Shown: piece by piece, positions 43,629 through 52,433 of the stretch
Position numbering within the stretch: position 1 is the first letter of the stretch
How the letters are laid out: each line of letters begins with the position of its first letter
From: an uncultured Dehalococcoidia bacterium
Lineage (GTDB): Bacteria > Chloroflexota > Dehalococcoidia > Bin125
Reading direction: 5' to 3'
DNA: 64,000 nucleotides
Assembly (NCBI GenBank): GCA_958295515.1
Contig: CATQGW010000001.1
Span: 1-64,000 of the forward strand
Notes under the pieces: model-generated
Seen by the model: the letters and a program-made list of their open reading frames with translations, nothing else
Told to the model about the DNA's origin: nothing
The model's database searches: none
Made by a program: the position numbers and the translations under genes

Positions 43629-45056
43629 TCAGCCCTCGCGGTAGCCAATCCCCCAAAGCAGGTCGAAGACGATGGTTTCGCGCCAGTAGCCGGGGATGGC
43701 TTCGACGAAGTCGACGGCGGTCGGAATCATTTCGCCATCGAGCCACCAGCGGGCGAGGCCGCGCATCAACCAGGCGGGGGCGGCGTGGCGCGACTGGAGT
43801 TGATCGACGGCGGACAACGCGGCGTCGGCGCGCTGCTCGACGAGTTGGGCGACCTCGGTTTCGAGGCCGGCGAGGGGCGTGTCGCGCAGCACGCGGTCGA
43901 GTTCGAGCCAGCGGCGATGAGGGATGTCGCGGAGGTGTTCGACAGCGCTGCCCCACTCGCCGGCGAGCAGCGCGCCGAGCCAGGGGACGGCGCTGCGCGC
44001 GGCCTCGCGCAGGGCGGCGGCGCCGCGCTCGCGGATCACGATGGTGTTCCAGGCGAGCCGCGCGTTGTCGGGTGCGAGCGCGGCAGCGGCCTCGGCGTGT
44101 TCGAGGGCGTAGCTCCACCAGCCGGCTGCGGCGAAGGAGAGCACCGCGCGCGACTCGTTGAGCGCCTCTGTGCCCACAGAGAGACCGGGCAGCGCGAGCC
44201 TCACCTCGCGGAATTCGTCGCCGTCGCGGCGCAGCACAGCGGCGTCGGCGTGCCAGATTTGCGAGGTGTAGTGGAAGAGGTACGGGTCGGTGCGGTCGAT
44301 CACGAGTTCGGGGTCGCCGTCGCCGTTGAGGTCCCGGAGTTGGGCGGCCGCGCCGGGCGCGACGACATTGCCGGGCGCGGAGCTGAAATGTCCGACGACG
44401 GCGACGAGTTCGACGCCGTTCCAGAGCAGCAGGTCGTAGGTGACGCCGTGCGCGCCGGTTTCGCCGAAGGCTTCGAGCCAGGCGCGCTCAGCGGTCGCGC
44501 CCGCAACGGTGCGGATCGCGTCGTCGCTGCGCAGCGCGCCCCCGGAGAGCAGCTCGGCGCTGGAGAGTTGCGCGGCGGCCTTGTCGTTGGCGCTCCAGAT
44601 GCTGGCGCTGACCACGAACTCGCCGCGCGGCGCGCCGAGTCCCCAGGCGACCAGCAGGTTGGGCGCAAGTTCGAGCGCGGCGAAATCAGGGAAGGTGTAG
44701 AAGGCCTTGGCCAGTGGGGTGCTGAGCATGGGCGGGACGGGGCCGGCGGCCAGGTCTTTGCGGGGAGTGGGAGCGAGCGCAGCGCGAAGCGGGAGCACCG
44801 CCGCCGGCTGCGCCGGTTCAGCGGGTTGCGCAGTGGGTGCGGCGGTGGACGCTGCGGCGGGGCTTGCGGGTTCGGCGGACGATTCGGACGCGGCGGGCGC
44901 GGGCGTTTCGACCGTCGCAGCGGGCACCGGTTCTTCGGCGGGCAGCGCCTCGTTGTCGGCGTTGGCAGTGCAGGCGGCGGCGACGATTGCGGCGGCTACG
45001 GCGGCGGCCAGCAGCCAGCGCAGGCGCGGCAGTGATCTTGGCAACATCATTCCCAA
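43629..45056 (-). CDS. Lipoprotein with Ala/Pro/Glu-rich linker and FG-GAP-like motif
   Basis: 475 residues, family not recognised. A lipoprotein signal (LLAAAVAAAIVAAAC, lipobox Cys near residue 29) is followed by a low-complexity linker to about residue 95, then a folded region containing LRDLNGDGDPELVIDRTDP, similar to a calcium-binding FG-GAP repeat, and a C-terminal helical region resembling TPR-like repeats (AAGWWSYALEHAEAAAALAP). Predicted to be anchored outside the cytoplasmic membrane. Divergent from the SDR gene at 45178. Confidence 0.65.
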   Translation of the reverse strand: MGMMLPRSLPRLRWLLAAAVAAAIVAAACTANADNEALPAEEPVPAATVETPAPAASESSAEPASPAAASTAAPTAQPAEPAQPAAVLPLRAALAPTPRKDLAAGPVPPMLSTPLAKAFYTFPDFAALELAPNLLVAWGLGAPRGEFVVSASIWSANDKAAAQLSSAELLSGGALRSDDAIRTVAGATAERAWLEAFGETGAHGVTYDLLLWNGVELVAVVGHFSSAPGNVVAPGAAAQLRDLNGDGDPELVIDRTDPYLFHYTSQIWHADAAVLRRDGDEFREVRLALPGLSVGTEALNESRAVLSFAAAGWWSYALEHAEAAAALAPDNARLAWNTIVIRERGAAALREAARSAVPWLGALLAGEWGSAVEHLRDIPHRRWLELDRVLRDTPLAGLETEVAQLVEQRADAALSAVDQLQSRHAAPAWLMRGLARWWLDGEMIPTAVDFVEAIPGYWRETIVFDLLWGIGYREG

Positions 45057-45154
45057 TCGGCTCCCCCGCGATCACACCTGACCGGATTGGGTATGAGATC
45101 GGTTCGCGTCGCCTAGCATCTACACGCGATGGGCTTATTGTAAAGCGGCACTCG

Positions 45155-45168
45155 GTGGATAACGGGGA
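45155..45168 (+). other. Second copy of 14-mer GTGGATAACGGGGA
   Basis: Identical to 38698-38711, here 9 bases before the SDR start, where its GGGGA may also serve as the ribosome site. Confidence 0.35.
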
Positions 45169-45177
45169 AAGATCACG

Positions 45178-45996
45178 ATGCTGGAGTCGCTGAGGATGGA
45201 TGGTCGGCGAGTGATCGTGACCGGCGCGGGCCGCGGCCTGGGGCGCGAGATGGCGCTGCATCTGGCCGCCGCCGGGGCGGATGTGGTCTGCGCTGCCCGC
45301 ACCTCCGAGCAGATCGAGGGGACGGCGGAGGAAATTCGCCAACGCGGGCAGCGGGCGCTGGTGGTTCCCACCGACGTCACCGACTCGCGGCAGGTTGATC
45401 AGCTGGTGCAGCGCACCGTGGCCGAATGGGGCGGGTTCGAGGTGATCATCGCCAACGCGGGAGGGGGCGGCGGTTCGGCGGGCAAGCTGGTGAACGAGAT
45501 TTCCGACGCCGACTGGCGGGACACGCTCGACACCAACCTGTCGAGCGCCTTCTATTGCGCACGCGCCGCCTCGGTGCATCTGCACGAGCGCGGCGGGGTG
45601 ATCATCACGGTGGCGTCGGGGACCGCGCTACGCGGCGACGCGCGGCTGATCGCCTACGGCGCGGCCAAGGCGGGGGTGATCACGCTGACGCAGGGGCTGG
45701 CGACGCAGCTGGCGCGCTACCAAATCCGCGTCAACTGCATCGTGCCCGGCTTCGTCTTGCAGCGCCGGATCGAGGCGGAGGACGAGATCGAGCTGGCGCG
45801 TCGGCAGGGCGCGCGGATTCCGGCGGGGCGGGTGGGCGAGGCCTGGGAGCTGGGGCCGTTGGCGGTCTATCTGGCCTCCGACGCCTCGTCCTACGTGACC
45901 GGCGAGGCGTTTGTGATCGACGGCGGCGGTCTGGCCGGCGGGCTCGCGCCGACGGGCTGGGACGTGACCGCGGGGATTGGGCAGGCGGCGACATGA
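45178..45996 (+). CDS. SDR oxidoreductase, intact active site (pair A, first)
   Basis: 272 residues. Cofactor loop VIVTGAGRGLGREMALHLAA, IIANAGGGGGSAG, and catalytic S147, Y160 and K164 (VASGTALRG and AYGAAKAG). FabG-like classical SDR using NAD(P)H. A long C-terminal tail (GGLAGGLAPTGWDVTAGIG) is shared with the SDR at 49015, showing they are close paralogues. It overlaps the next gene by four bases, and that gene encodes a catalytically altered SDR. Confidence 0.9.
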   Translation: MLESLRMDGRRVIVTGAGRGLGREMALHLAAAGADVVCAARTSEQIEGTAEEIRQRGQRALVVPTDVTDSRQVDQLVQRTVAEWGGFEVIIANAGGGGGSAGKLVNEISDADWRDTLDTNLSSAFYCARAASVHLHERGGVIITVASGTALRGDARLIAYGAAKAGVITLTQGLATQLARYQIRVNCIVPGFVLQRRIEAEDEIELARRQGARIPAGRVGEAWELGPLAVYLASDASSYVTGEAFVIDGGGLAGGLAPTGWDVTAGIGQAAT

Positions 45997-46787
45997 CCGA
46001 GCAGAACCCGCTTCCCCCGCCGCCGGTCGCTCCCGACGCGCTGCAGGGCTGGGACCTGTCGGGGCGTCGGGCGATTGTGTACGGCGCGGAGCGCCCTACG
46101 GCGTCGGCGGTGGCGGCGGGTCTGCGCGAGGCGGGGGCGGTGGTGGCGGTGACCAGCGCGGAGACGGGCGGCAGCTCAATGTTCCGAATGAAGAAGGCAG
46201 CGGCCGGCGGGCCGGCTGAGGCGGTCGATCTGGCCAACGGCACCAACGTGCGGGTAGCGACGCGCAAGCTGGCCAAGCAGCTGGGCGGCGTGGACATCGC
46301 GGTAGTCGCGCCGGGCGCGTGGTTCGCCGCGCCGCTGGGCAAGACGCTGGACGCCGATGTGCAGCGGATCCTGAGCGCCAATCTGGGCGGAACCTACGCG
46401 GCGTTTCGCAGCGCGGCGCGGGAGTTCCGCGACGGCCCGGGGCGGCTGATCGCGCTGCTGGACGCGCCCTCGGTGCGGGGCATGAGCAATGTGTCGGCAT
46501 TCGCCGCCTCGCAGGCGGGGGTGATCGGTCTGGTGCAGGCGCTCAGTCAGGAGCTCGCCCCAAGAGGAATCACGGTCAACGCGATCGTGCAGGGTTGGAC
46601 GGAGCAGTCGGCGGGTCGCGGCCCGTCGGCAGTGGAGGACAACCTGCTGCTGCGCTTCATTCCCATGCGCCGCTTTGGACGGCCGGAGGATGTCGCGCCG
46701 CTGGCTGTCTACCTCGCTTCCCCCGCCGCGGGCTACGTCACAGGCCAAGTCTTCCAGATCGACGGCGGGGTGCTGAAGCACCTGTAG
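45993..46787 (+). CDS. SDR-fold protein with lost catalytic triad (pair A, second)
   Basis: 264 residues. SDR fold is clear (ITVNAIVQGWTEQSAG, RRFGRPEDVAPLAVYLASPA, YVTGQVFQIDGGVLKHL), but aligned to its upstream neighbour the Ser is Asp157, the Tyr is Phe170 and the Lys is Gln174, and the glycine-rich cofactor loop is degraded (VYGAERPTASAVAAGL). Enzyme activity is therefore unlikely. The start overlaps the active SDR by four bases, suggesting a heteromer in which this is the structural or regulatory partner. Confidence 0.85.
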   Translation: MTEQNPLPPPPVAPDALQGWDLSGRRAIVYGAERPTASAVAAGLREAGAVVAVTSAETGGSSMFRMKKAAAGGPAEAVDLANGTNVRVATRKLAKQLGGVDIAVVAPGAWFAAPLGKTLDADVQRILSANLGGTYAAFRSAAREFRDGPGRLIALLDAPSVRGMSNVSAFAASQAGVIGLVQALSQELAPRGITVNAIVQGWTEQSAGRGPSAVEDNLLLRFIPMRRFGRPEDVAPLAVYLASPAAGYVTGQVFQIDGGVLKHL

Positions 46788-47045
46788 AGACCCTTCAGAA
46801 ACCACCAGCCGGATCCTTTCATCGCCCGCTCAGCTTGGTAAAGCTTAGTCCCGATCCTTTATCAACGTGCGCGATCATCGATGTGCTACCTGCCGCACAC
46901 CGCCGGCGGTCAACAACGGGATGGCGCAGCTGGAGCGGGTTGGAGTGCTGACGCCGCTCGGCGAATCGCGACGCAATCGCTCGTAGGAGTCGGAGGGCTT
47001 GCTCGACTTAATCGCCGCACTGGAGTCGGGCGAGGGGTGATCGCG

Positions 47046-47432
47046 TTAAGCATCCGATGTGAGCGTCAAGCGGACGGCGTCGACGACCCTCTTGCGAATG
47101 CGAGGCGCGGTAAGCATCCCTCGCTGGATTCGATTGAGTAGATCGGGGGCGAGCGGCGGCTGTGCGGAGAACCTGCCGCTGCGTACGTTTGAATCAAACG
47201 GGCGGACAGCTTTCATGGTTGCGCGGTGATACGCGATGCAGGAAACGTGCTGTACGAACCGGTGCTCGCCGGGCTCGACTAGGACGCAGAATGCTCCATG
47301 CGTTTTCTGACGAGGTCGATGCGTCGTCAGGTTGGCCATCGCGATCGTGCCTGTGCGGGTTGGGCGGCTGAGAACGATCCAGAGATGCCCCTTCGTGTCG
47401 ACGCCGGTGACGGCCTGGCCCGGCGTGCTCAT
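47046..47432 (-). CDS. Putative toxin partner of Panacea-domain antitoxin
   Basis: 128 residues. Strand-rich start GHLWIVLSRPTRTGTIAMAN, then LTTHRPRQKTHGAFCVLVEP and EHRFVQHVSCIAYHRATM, with a helical end LLNRIQRGMLTAPRIRKRVV. The layout is reminiscent of small SH3-barrel toxins of the MazF/PemK kind, but the match is weak. ATG 47432 overlaps the stop of the Panacea gene (ATGA), the usual antitoxin-then-toxin order of PanAT pairs. The 46788-47045 stretch downstream shows no gene. Confidence 0.5.
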   Translation of the reverse strand: MSTPGQAVTGVDTKGHLWIVLSRPTRTGTIAMANLTTHRPRQKTHGAFCVLVEPGEHRFVQHVSCIAYHRATMKAVRPFDSNVRSGRFSAQPPLAPDLLNRIQRGMLTAPRIRKRVVDAVRLTLTSDA

Positions 47433-47977
47433 TCTCCGAGCGCAGCGGCGAACGCTCGTTCCGCGTTGAGCTGGTCGGAGATCACCGCCAAATCCTCGTC
47501 GTCGAAACCAGCCGCCCGCAATATGACTTTGGGATCGACCTCCACGAGGCCGCCCTCCGGATCGATCCATTCCGGCAGCTCGAAGGTGTACTGCGTCAAT
47601 TCGTACAGCGTCATCGCGCCGAACTTCTCGCAGATCCGATCCAACACACCGCAGTCGTAGTCCGAGAGTTCGCCGCGGTCATCGCGCCCCGTATCGCGCA
47701 GCGCCCCGTCGTCGCATACCTGCACGTACTCGGACCACGGCGAGCCGGCGCGCTGATTGGACTTCTTGGTCAGCTCGAAGACCCGCTGCAACACCGGCCC
47801 CGCCGAGATGCAGACAAACCGGTCGCCGGTGATCGGGTAGCCGTGTTCGCACATCGCGCGGCGGTCCGCGAGGTAAAGCAGCTTGGCGAGCTCCAACCCG
47901 TTCAAATTGCCCTTGTGCCGCCGCAGCAGCCAGGCGGCGGCCTGCGCTGCTTTCCGCTCGTCGAACGCGAATTCCAT
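47429..47977 (-). CDS. Panacea-domain (DUF4065/SocA-like) protein, probable antitoxin
   Basis: 182 residues. RKAAQAAAWLLRRHKGNLNG, LELAKLLYLADRRAMCEHGY, ITGDRFVCISAGPVLQRVFE and CEKFGAMTLYELTQYTF match the Panacea fold found in SocA and in many toxin-neutralising proteins. Overlaps the small downstream gene by four bases. Antitoxin of a PanAT pair is the favoured role; a proteolytic adaptor like SocA is the alternative. Confidence 0.78.
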   Translation of the reverse strand: MEFAFDERKAAQAAAWLLRRHKGNLNGLELAKLLYLADRRAMCEHGYPITGDRFVCISAGPVLQRVFELTKKSNQRAGSPWSEYVQVCDDGALRDTGRDDRGELSDYDCGVLDRICEKFGAMTLYELTQYTFELPEWIDPEGGLVEVDPKVILRAAGFDDEDLAVISDQLNAERAFAAALGE

Positions 47978-48096
47978 CAGCCGACTCCAGGCCCGCTCAC
48001 CCGATGGGCGCTTCTGAGGCCAACGCTACACGTTCGAGCGAGCGGGCGATCGCCTAGAATGGCGCGGAAATTGCTCTGTAGATGCGAGGAGTCCAG

Positions 48097-48975
48097 ATGA
48101 CCGACTACGACAACATCCTCTACGAGGTGCGCGACGGCAAGGCCTACGTCACGCTCAACCGCCCGGAGAAGCTCAACGCGCTCTCCATTGCGCTGCAGGA
48201 CGAGCTGTCCGACGCGATGTGGGAGGCGGACAACGACACCGCCGTGCACTGCGTGATTCTCAGCGGCGCCGGGCGCGCCTTCTCGGCCGGCTACGACCTG
48301 ACCGCCGGGCAGCGCGACGCGACGGAGACCTATGACAAGGTCTACCGCAGCCGCGTGACCTTCGACGACGACACCTGGGGCATGGAGAAGGCGCAGCGCG
48401 CGCGCATGGCGATCTTCGACATGCACAAGCCGGTGATCGGCAAGGTCCACGGCTACTGCCTCGCCGGCGGCACCGACCTGGTGCTGCTCAGCGACATCAT
48501 CGTCGCCGCCGAGGACGCCGTGATCGGCTTCCCGCCGGTGCGCGCGATGGGCGCACCGCCGGCGCACATGTGGCTCTATCACGCCGGTCCGCAGTTCGCC
48601 AAGCGAATGCTGCTGACCGGCGACAGCATCTCGGGAGCGGAGGCCGCGGCGCGCGGACTGGTGCTCGACGCGGTGCCGTCGGAACAACTCGACGCCGTCG
48701 TCGAGGAGCTGGCGGACAAGATGACGATGATCGACCCGGAGCTGCTCTCGGCGAACAAGCGGATCGTCAATCTGGGGCTGGAGATGATGGGCGCGCGCAC
48801 GCTTCAGCGTCTCGCCTCGGAGAACGACGCGCGGGCGCACCTCGCGCCGAGCGTGCGCGAGTTCGGCAAAATGTCGCGCGATCTGGGCCTCAAGGCCGCG
48901 CTCGAATGGCGCGACAACAAGTTCGGCGACGGACGCGGCAGCGCCGCCGCGCAGGAACGCAAGGCGACCGCGTAG
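48097..48975 (+). CDS. Enoyl-CoA hydratase/isomerase family protein
   Basis: 292 residues from ATG 48097 with a GAGGAG ribosome site. AYVTLNRPEKLNALSIALQD, GAGRAFSAGYDLTAGQRDAT and GKVHGYCLAGGTDLVLLSDI are crotonase landmarks; the extra loop after the CoA-binding site and the long C-terminus (EWRDNKFGDGRGSAA) mark a separate subfamily from the copies at 9173 and 21243. Probably in one transcript with the SDR pair that follows. Confidence 0.88.
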   Translation: MTDYDNILYEVRDGKAYVTLNRPEKLNALSIALQDELSDAMWEADNDTAVHCVILSGAGRAFSAGYDLTAGQRDATETYDKVYRSRVTFDDDTWGMEKAQRARMAIFDMHKPVIGKVHGYCLAGGTDLVLLSDIIVAAEDAVIGFPPVRAMGAPPAHMWLYHAGPQFAKRMLLTGDSISGAEAAARGLVLDAVPSEQLDAVVEELADKMTMIDPELLSANKRIVNLGLEMMGARTLQRLASENDARAHLAPSVREFGKMSRDLGLKAALEWRDNKFGDGRGSAAAQERKATA

Positions 48976-49014
48976 TCCTGAAACAACCGGAGCTGCCGGA
49001 GATCGGAGCGCCTC

Positions 49015-49821
49015 ATGGCCCTGCCGGATCGCTTTCGACTCGACGACCGCGTGGTGCTGCTGACTGGCGCCGGGCGCGGCCTCGGCCGCGCGATGGCGCT
49101 GGCTTTCGCCGATGCCGGCGCGGCCGTTGCGGGCGCGGCGCGAACCCCCGATCAGCTCGAAGAAACCGCCGCGCTGGTGCGCGGGCAAGGCGGGCGGGCG
49201 TCGATCATTCCCACCGATGTCACCGACTCCGCCGCCGTTCAGGCGATGGTCGACGCAACCTTGGCGGAGCTCGGCCGCATCGATGTCCTGGTCAACAACG
49301 CCGGCGGCAGCGCGGAGGGCGACGGTGAACCGCTGGAGCAGCTGACCGACGAACAGTGGCAGCGCGGGGTGAACCTCAATCTCACCTCGCAGATGCTCTG
49401 CGCGCGCGCCGTGCTGCCGCATATGACCGAGCGGGGCAGCGGAGTGATCATCAACGTCGCCTCCGGCTTCGGGCTGCGCGGCGGGCGGCACAACTGGATG
49501 TACGTCTCGTCCAAGGCCGGCGTGGTCAACTTCACCCGCTCGCTGGCGGTCTCCTACGGACCGGACGGGGTGCGCACCAACTGCATCGCGCCGGGCATCT
49601 TTCCGCACACCGAGCAGGCGCTGGCGCGCTGGCGGGGCGGCAAGTACATCCCCGTGGGGCGCGTCGGGCTGGCCTGGGAGATGGGACCACTGGCGGTCTG
49701 GCTGGCCTCCGACGCGGCGGCTGGGCTGAACGGCGAAACGATCGCCCAGGACGGCGGCGGCCTCTCGGCAATTGGTCCGACCGGCTGGGCGCCCGTCGTC
49801 GCACTGGAAGAGGCCGACTGA
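49015..49821 (+). CDS. SDR oxidoreductase, intact active site (pair B, first)
   Basis: 268 residues. Cofactor loop VVLLTGAGRGLGRAMALAFA, VLVNNAGGSAEGD, catalytic S150, Y163 and K167 (NVASGFGLRG and YVSSKAG). Very close to the SDR at 45178, including the C-terminal tail GGGLSAIGPTGWAPVVALEE. The stop overlaps the next SDR by one base (TGATG). Confidence 0.9.
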   Translation: MALPDRFRLDDRVVLLTGAGRGLGRAMALAFADAGAAVAGAARTPDQLEETAALVRGQGGRASIIPTDVTDSAAVQAMVDATLAELGRIDVLVNNAGGSAEGDGEPLEQLTDEQWQRGVNLNLTSQMLCARAVLPHMTERGSGVIINVASGFGLRGGRHNWMYVSSKAGVVNFTRSLAVSYGPDGVRTNCIAPGIFPHTEQALARWRGGKYIPVGRVGLAWEMGPLAVWLASDAAAGLNGETIAQDGGGLSAIGPTGWAPVVALEEAD

Positions 49822-50630
49822 TGGCAGACGATTTCATTCCGCGCCCCAATCCCGAACCGAGCGATCCGGCATTCAGTCTGGAAGGCCAGGCGGCGCTGGT
49901 GGTGGGCGGCGGCGCACCGCTGGGACGGGCCGCGGCGACAGCGCTGGCCGAGGCCGGCGCAGATGTCGCCGTGGCCACGCTGCGGGCCGGCGCAACCGAG
50001 CTGATGCGGGTCAACTCCGTCGCCAACGAGGTCTGGTCGCTGGGACGCGGCAATCTGGCGCTCACGCTGGACGCGACCGATCCGACCAGCGTGGAGGCGG
50101 CGTTCGCGCGGGTCGTGGCGGAGTGGGGGCGGCTGGACATTCTGGTCAACGCCGGCGACGCCGTGCAGGCCGCGCCGCTGGAGCGAATCGACCCTTCGAC
50201 CTGGCGCGCGGTGATCGACGCCAACCTGCTCGCGCCCACGCTCTGCTGCCGCGCGGCGGGACCGCGTATGCAGGCGCGCGAGTACGGGCGCATCATCAAT
50301 CTCGTCTCCGTGCTGGCCTCAAGGGGAGTAGCCAACACCGCGGCCTACGCGGCGGCGCATTCGGGCGTGCTGGGACTGACCCGCGCGCTGGCGCAGGAAT
50401 GGGCGCGCAGCGGGATCACGGTCAACGCGCTCCAGGTCGGCTTCTACGAGGGGCAGGCGGGCTTCGGCGACGATCCGCAGCAGGTCGAAGCGCTGGCGCG
50501 GATGCTGCCGGCGCGGGCGCTGATCGATCCCGCCGACGTAGGCGCGGCGGTCGTCGCGCTGGCCGCCGATTCGGGCTTTATCACGGGTGAGGTGATCGCC
50601 GTCGACGCCGCGGCCACGGCGCGCGTCTGA
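49821..50630 (+). CDS. SDR-fold protein with altered active site (pair B, second)
   Basis: 269 residues. VVGGGAPLGRAAATALAEAG is a variant cofactor loop, DILVNAGDAVQAAPLE lacks the second Asn of NNAG, and the triad reads S163, Y176, H180 (VSVLASRG and AYAAAHSG), the Lys being His. It is the counterpart of the 45993 gene in the other pair. Reduced or absent activity is likely, with a structural role in a heteromer with its upstream neighbour. Confidence 0.85.
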   Translation: MADDFIPRPNPEPSDPAFSLEGQAALVVGGGAPLGRAAATALAEAGADVAVATLRAGATELMRVNSVANEVWSLGRGNLALTLDATDPTSVEAAFARVVAEWGRLDILVNAGDAVQAAPLERIDPSTWRAVIDANLLAPTLCCRAAGPRMQAREYGRIINLVSVLASRGVANTAAYAAAHSGVLGLTRALAQEWARSGITVNALQVGFYEGQAGFGDDPQQVEALARMLPARALIDPADVGAAVVALAADSGFITGEVIAVDAAATARV

Positions 50631-50634
50631 GCGA

Positions 50635-52059
50635 ATGGGAGCGACCGATATGCCGACCGACAGCTGGGGGTTGCCGCTGACCACATCGGAGGACGCGGCG
50701 GCGCATTACCGCGACGGGGTGGAGCGGATGCTGGGCTACCTGCCCGGCGTGGCGGAGGCGCTGGAGCGAGCGATCGCGGCGGACCCCACGTTCGCGCTGC
50801 CGCACAGCCAGCTGGCGCTGTTCTACCTGTTTCGCGGCGAGGCGGAGTCGGCCGGGCGGCACGCGCGCGAGGCCGAGCGCCTCGCCGACGGCGCGAGCGA
50901 GCGCGAGCGGCGGCACGCCGCGATTCTCGGCGCGCCGATCGCCGGGCGCGGCGCGGAGGCTGCGGGCTGGATCGACGAGCATCTCGCGGAAACCCCGCGC
51001 GACGCGCCGATCGTGCTTCAGTGGCTGGGCGGCAACTTCTACAGCGGCGGCGTGCAGAAGCGCGAGCGGATGCTCGAACAGTTCGACCGCCTCGCGCCGT
51101 CGTTCGGCGACGACTGGTGGTTCCTCTCCTGGCACGCCTTCGCCAATCACGAGATGGATGACCTGGATCGCGCGGAGGCGCTGGTCTCGCGCAGCCTCGA
51201 ACTGCGCCGCTCAAACGGGCAGGCCGCGCACGCGCACGCGCATGTCTTCTTCGAGCGCCACGACACGCCGGGCGGTGCCGACTGGCTGGGCGGCTGGCTG
51301 ACCGAGTTTCCCCACCGCGCCGGCTTCCACCGCCACCTGACCTGGCACCAGGCGCTCTTCCTGCTGGCCAACGGGCGGCCCGCCGAGGCGCTCGGGCTGC
51401 ACGACGAGAAGATTCGGCCGGGGGCGGACGAAGCGGGCGACGCGATGGGCGCGGTGGCCGACGGCGCGTCGCTGCTCTGGCGCTGCCGCCTGCACGACAG
51501 CGACGCCGCGTTCGACTGGCGCGAGATCGCCGAGCTGGCCGAGCGCGCCTTCCCCCGCGCGGGCACAGTCTGGGTCGATGTACACCGCGCGATGGCGCTC
51601 GCCGCATTGGGCGACGAGACGCAGATCGGCTCCCTGCTGGACGGCCTCCGTGAAGCGGGCGAGCGCGGGCATCCCACCGCCGACGCGGTAGCGCGTCCGG
51701 TCATTGAGGCGCTCTGGGCGTTCGGCGCGGGCGACTACGCAACGGCCGCCGACGGGCTGTCGGCGGTGCGCGAACAGCTGGTCACGCTGGGCGGCTCGAA
51801 CGCGCAGCGCGACGTGTTCGAGGAAACGCTGGTCGAGGCGCGGCTGCGCGCGGGGCAGATCGAAGAGGCGACCGCGCTGCTGCGCGAGCGGCTGGAGCGG
51901 GGCGCAACGCCGCGCGACCTCTTCCGCGAGGGGCGGGCGCTCTCCGCCGACGGCGAGCTGACCGCTGCGCAGGCGTCGCTGCGGCGCGCGCGCGAGTTGT
52001 GGGCGGCGGCGGACGACGACAGCGCGGAGCTGCGCCGGCTGGACGGGCTGCTGAACTGA
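50635..52059 (+). CDS. TPR protein of the TTC38 type
   Basis: 474 residues of helical tetratricopeptide-like repeats. AHYRDGVERMLGYLPGVAEA, DPTFALPHSQLALFYLFRGE, AAHAHAHVFFERHDTPGGAD and FHRHLTWHQALFLLANGRPA are landmarks of TTC38-like proteins; the His-rich segments recur in that family. Function of the family is not known. It starts four bases after the SDR gene and overlaps clpS by one base, so it is part of the same transcript. Confidence 0.75.
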   Translation: MGATDMPTDSWGLPLTTSEDAAAHYRDGVERMLGYLPGVAEALERAIAADPTFALPHSQLALFYLFRGEAESAGRHAREAERLADGASERERRHAAILGAPIAGRGAEAAGWIDEHLAETPRDAPIVLQWLGGNFYSGGVQKRERMLEQFDRLAPSFGDDWWFLSWHAFANHEMDDLDRAEALVSRSLELRRSNGQAAHAHAHVFFERHDTPGGADWLGGWLTEFPHRAGFHRHLTWHQALFLLANGRPAEALGLHDEKIRPGADEAGDAMGAVADGASLLWRCRLHDSDAAFDWREIAELAERAFPRAGTVWVDVHRAMALAALGDETQIGSLLDGLREAGERGHPTADAVARPVIEALWAFGAGDYATAADGLSAVREQLVTLGGSNAQRDVFEETLVEARLRAGQIEEATALLRERLERGATPRDLFREGRALSADGELTAAQASLRRARELWAAADDDSAELRRLDGLLN

Positions 52060-52409
52060 TGCCCGCCGCCCCACAGCCGGCGCTGCCGCGCCCCGACATC
52101 CTGGTGGAGGACGAGCCCGCCGATCAGCCGAACAGCGAGTTGGAGAAGCGCTTCCATCTGCTGCTGCACGACTCCGACGACCACACCTATCAATATGTGA
52201 TCGAGATGTTGGCCGCAGTCTTCGGCTATTCAACGCAGAAGGCGTTCGCGATCGCCGCGATGATCGACAGACAGGGCCAGGGGATCGTGGAGACCGCGGA
52301 CTATACGACGGTGAAGGATCATCAGGATCAGATTCACGGCTACGGCCCGGATCCGCGCATCCCCCACTGCAAAGGCTCGTTGTCGGCGACGATCGAGGAA
52401 GCAGCGTAG
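52059..52409 (+). CDS. clpS: ClpS N-degron adaptor
   Basis: 116 residues. A flexible Pro-rich N-terminus is followed by the ClpS core: EKRFHLLLHDSDDHTYQYVI, EMLAAVFGYSTQKAFAIAAM and CKGSLSATIEEA. The usual N-D near the start of the fold appears as H-D-S-D-D-H. It would hand N-end-rule substrates to a Clp ATPase, here possibly the ClpC at 22099. Overlaps the TPR gene as TGATG. Confidence 0.85.
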   Translation: MPAAPQPALPRPDILVEDEPADQPNSELEKRFHLLLHDSDDHTYQYVIEMLAAVFGYSTQKAFAIAAMIDRQGQGIVETADYTTVKDHQDQIHGYGPDPRIPHCKGSLSATIEEAA

Positions 52410-52433
52410 GATGCGAGCGGAGGAGGGCGGCTG

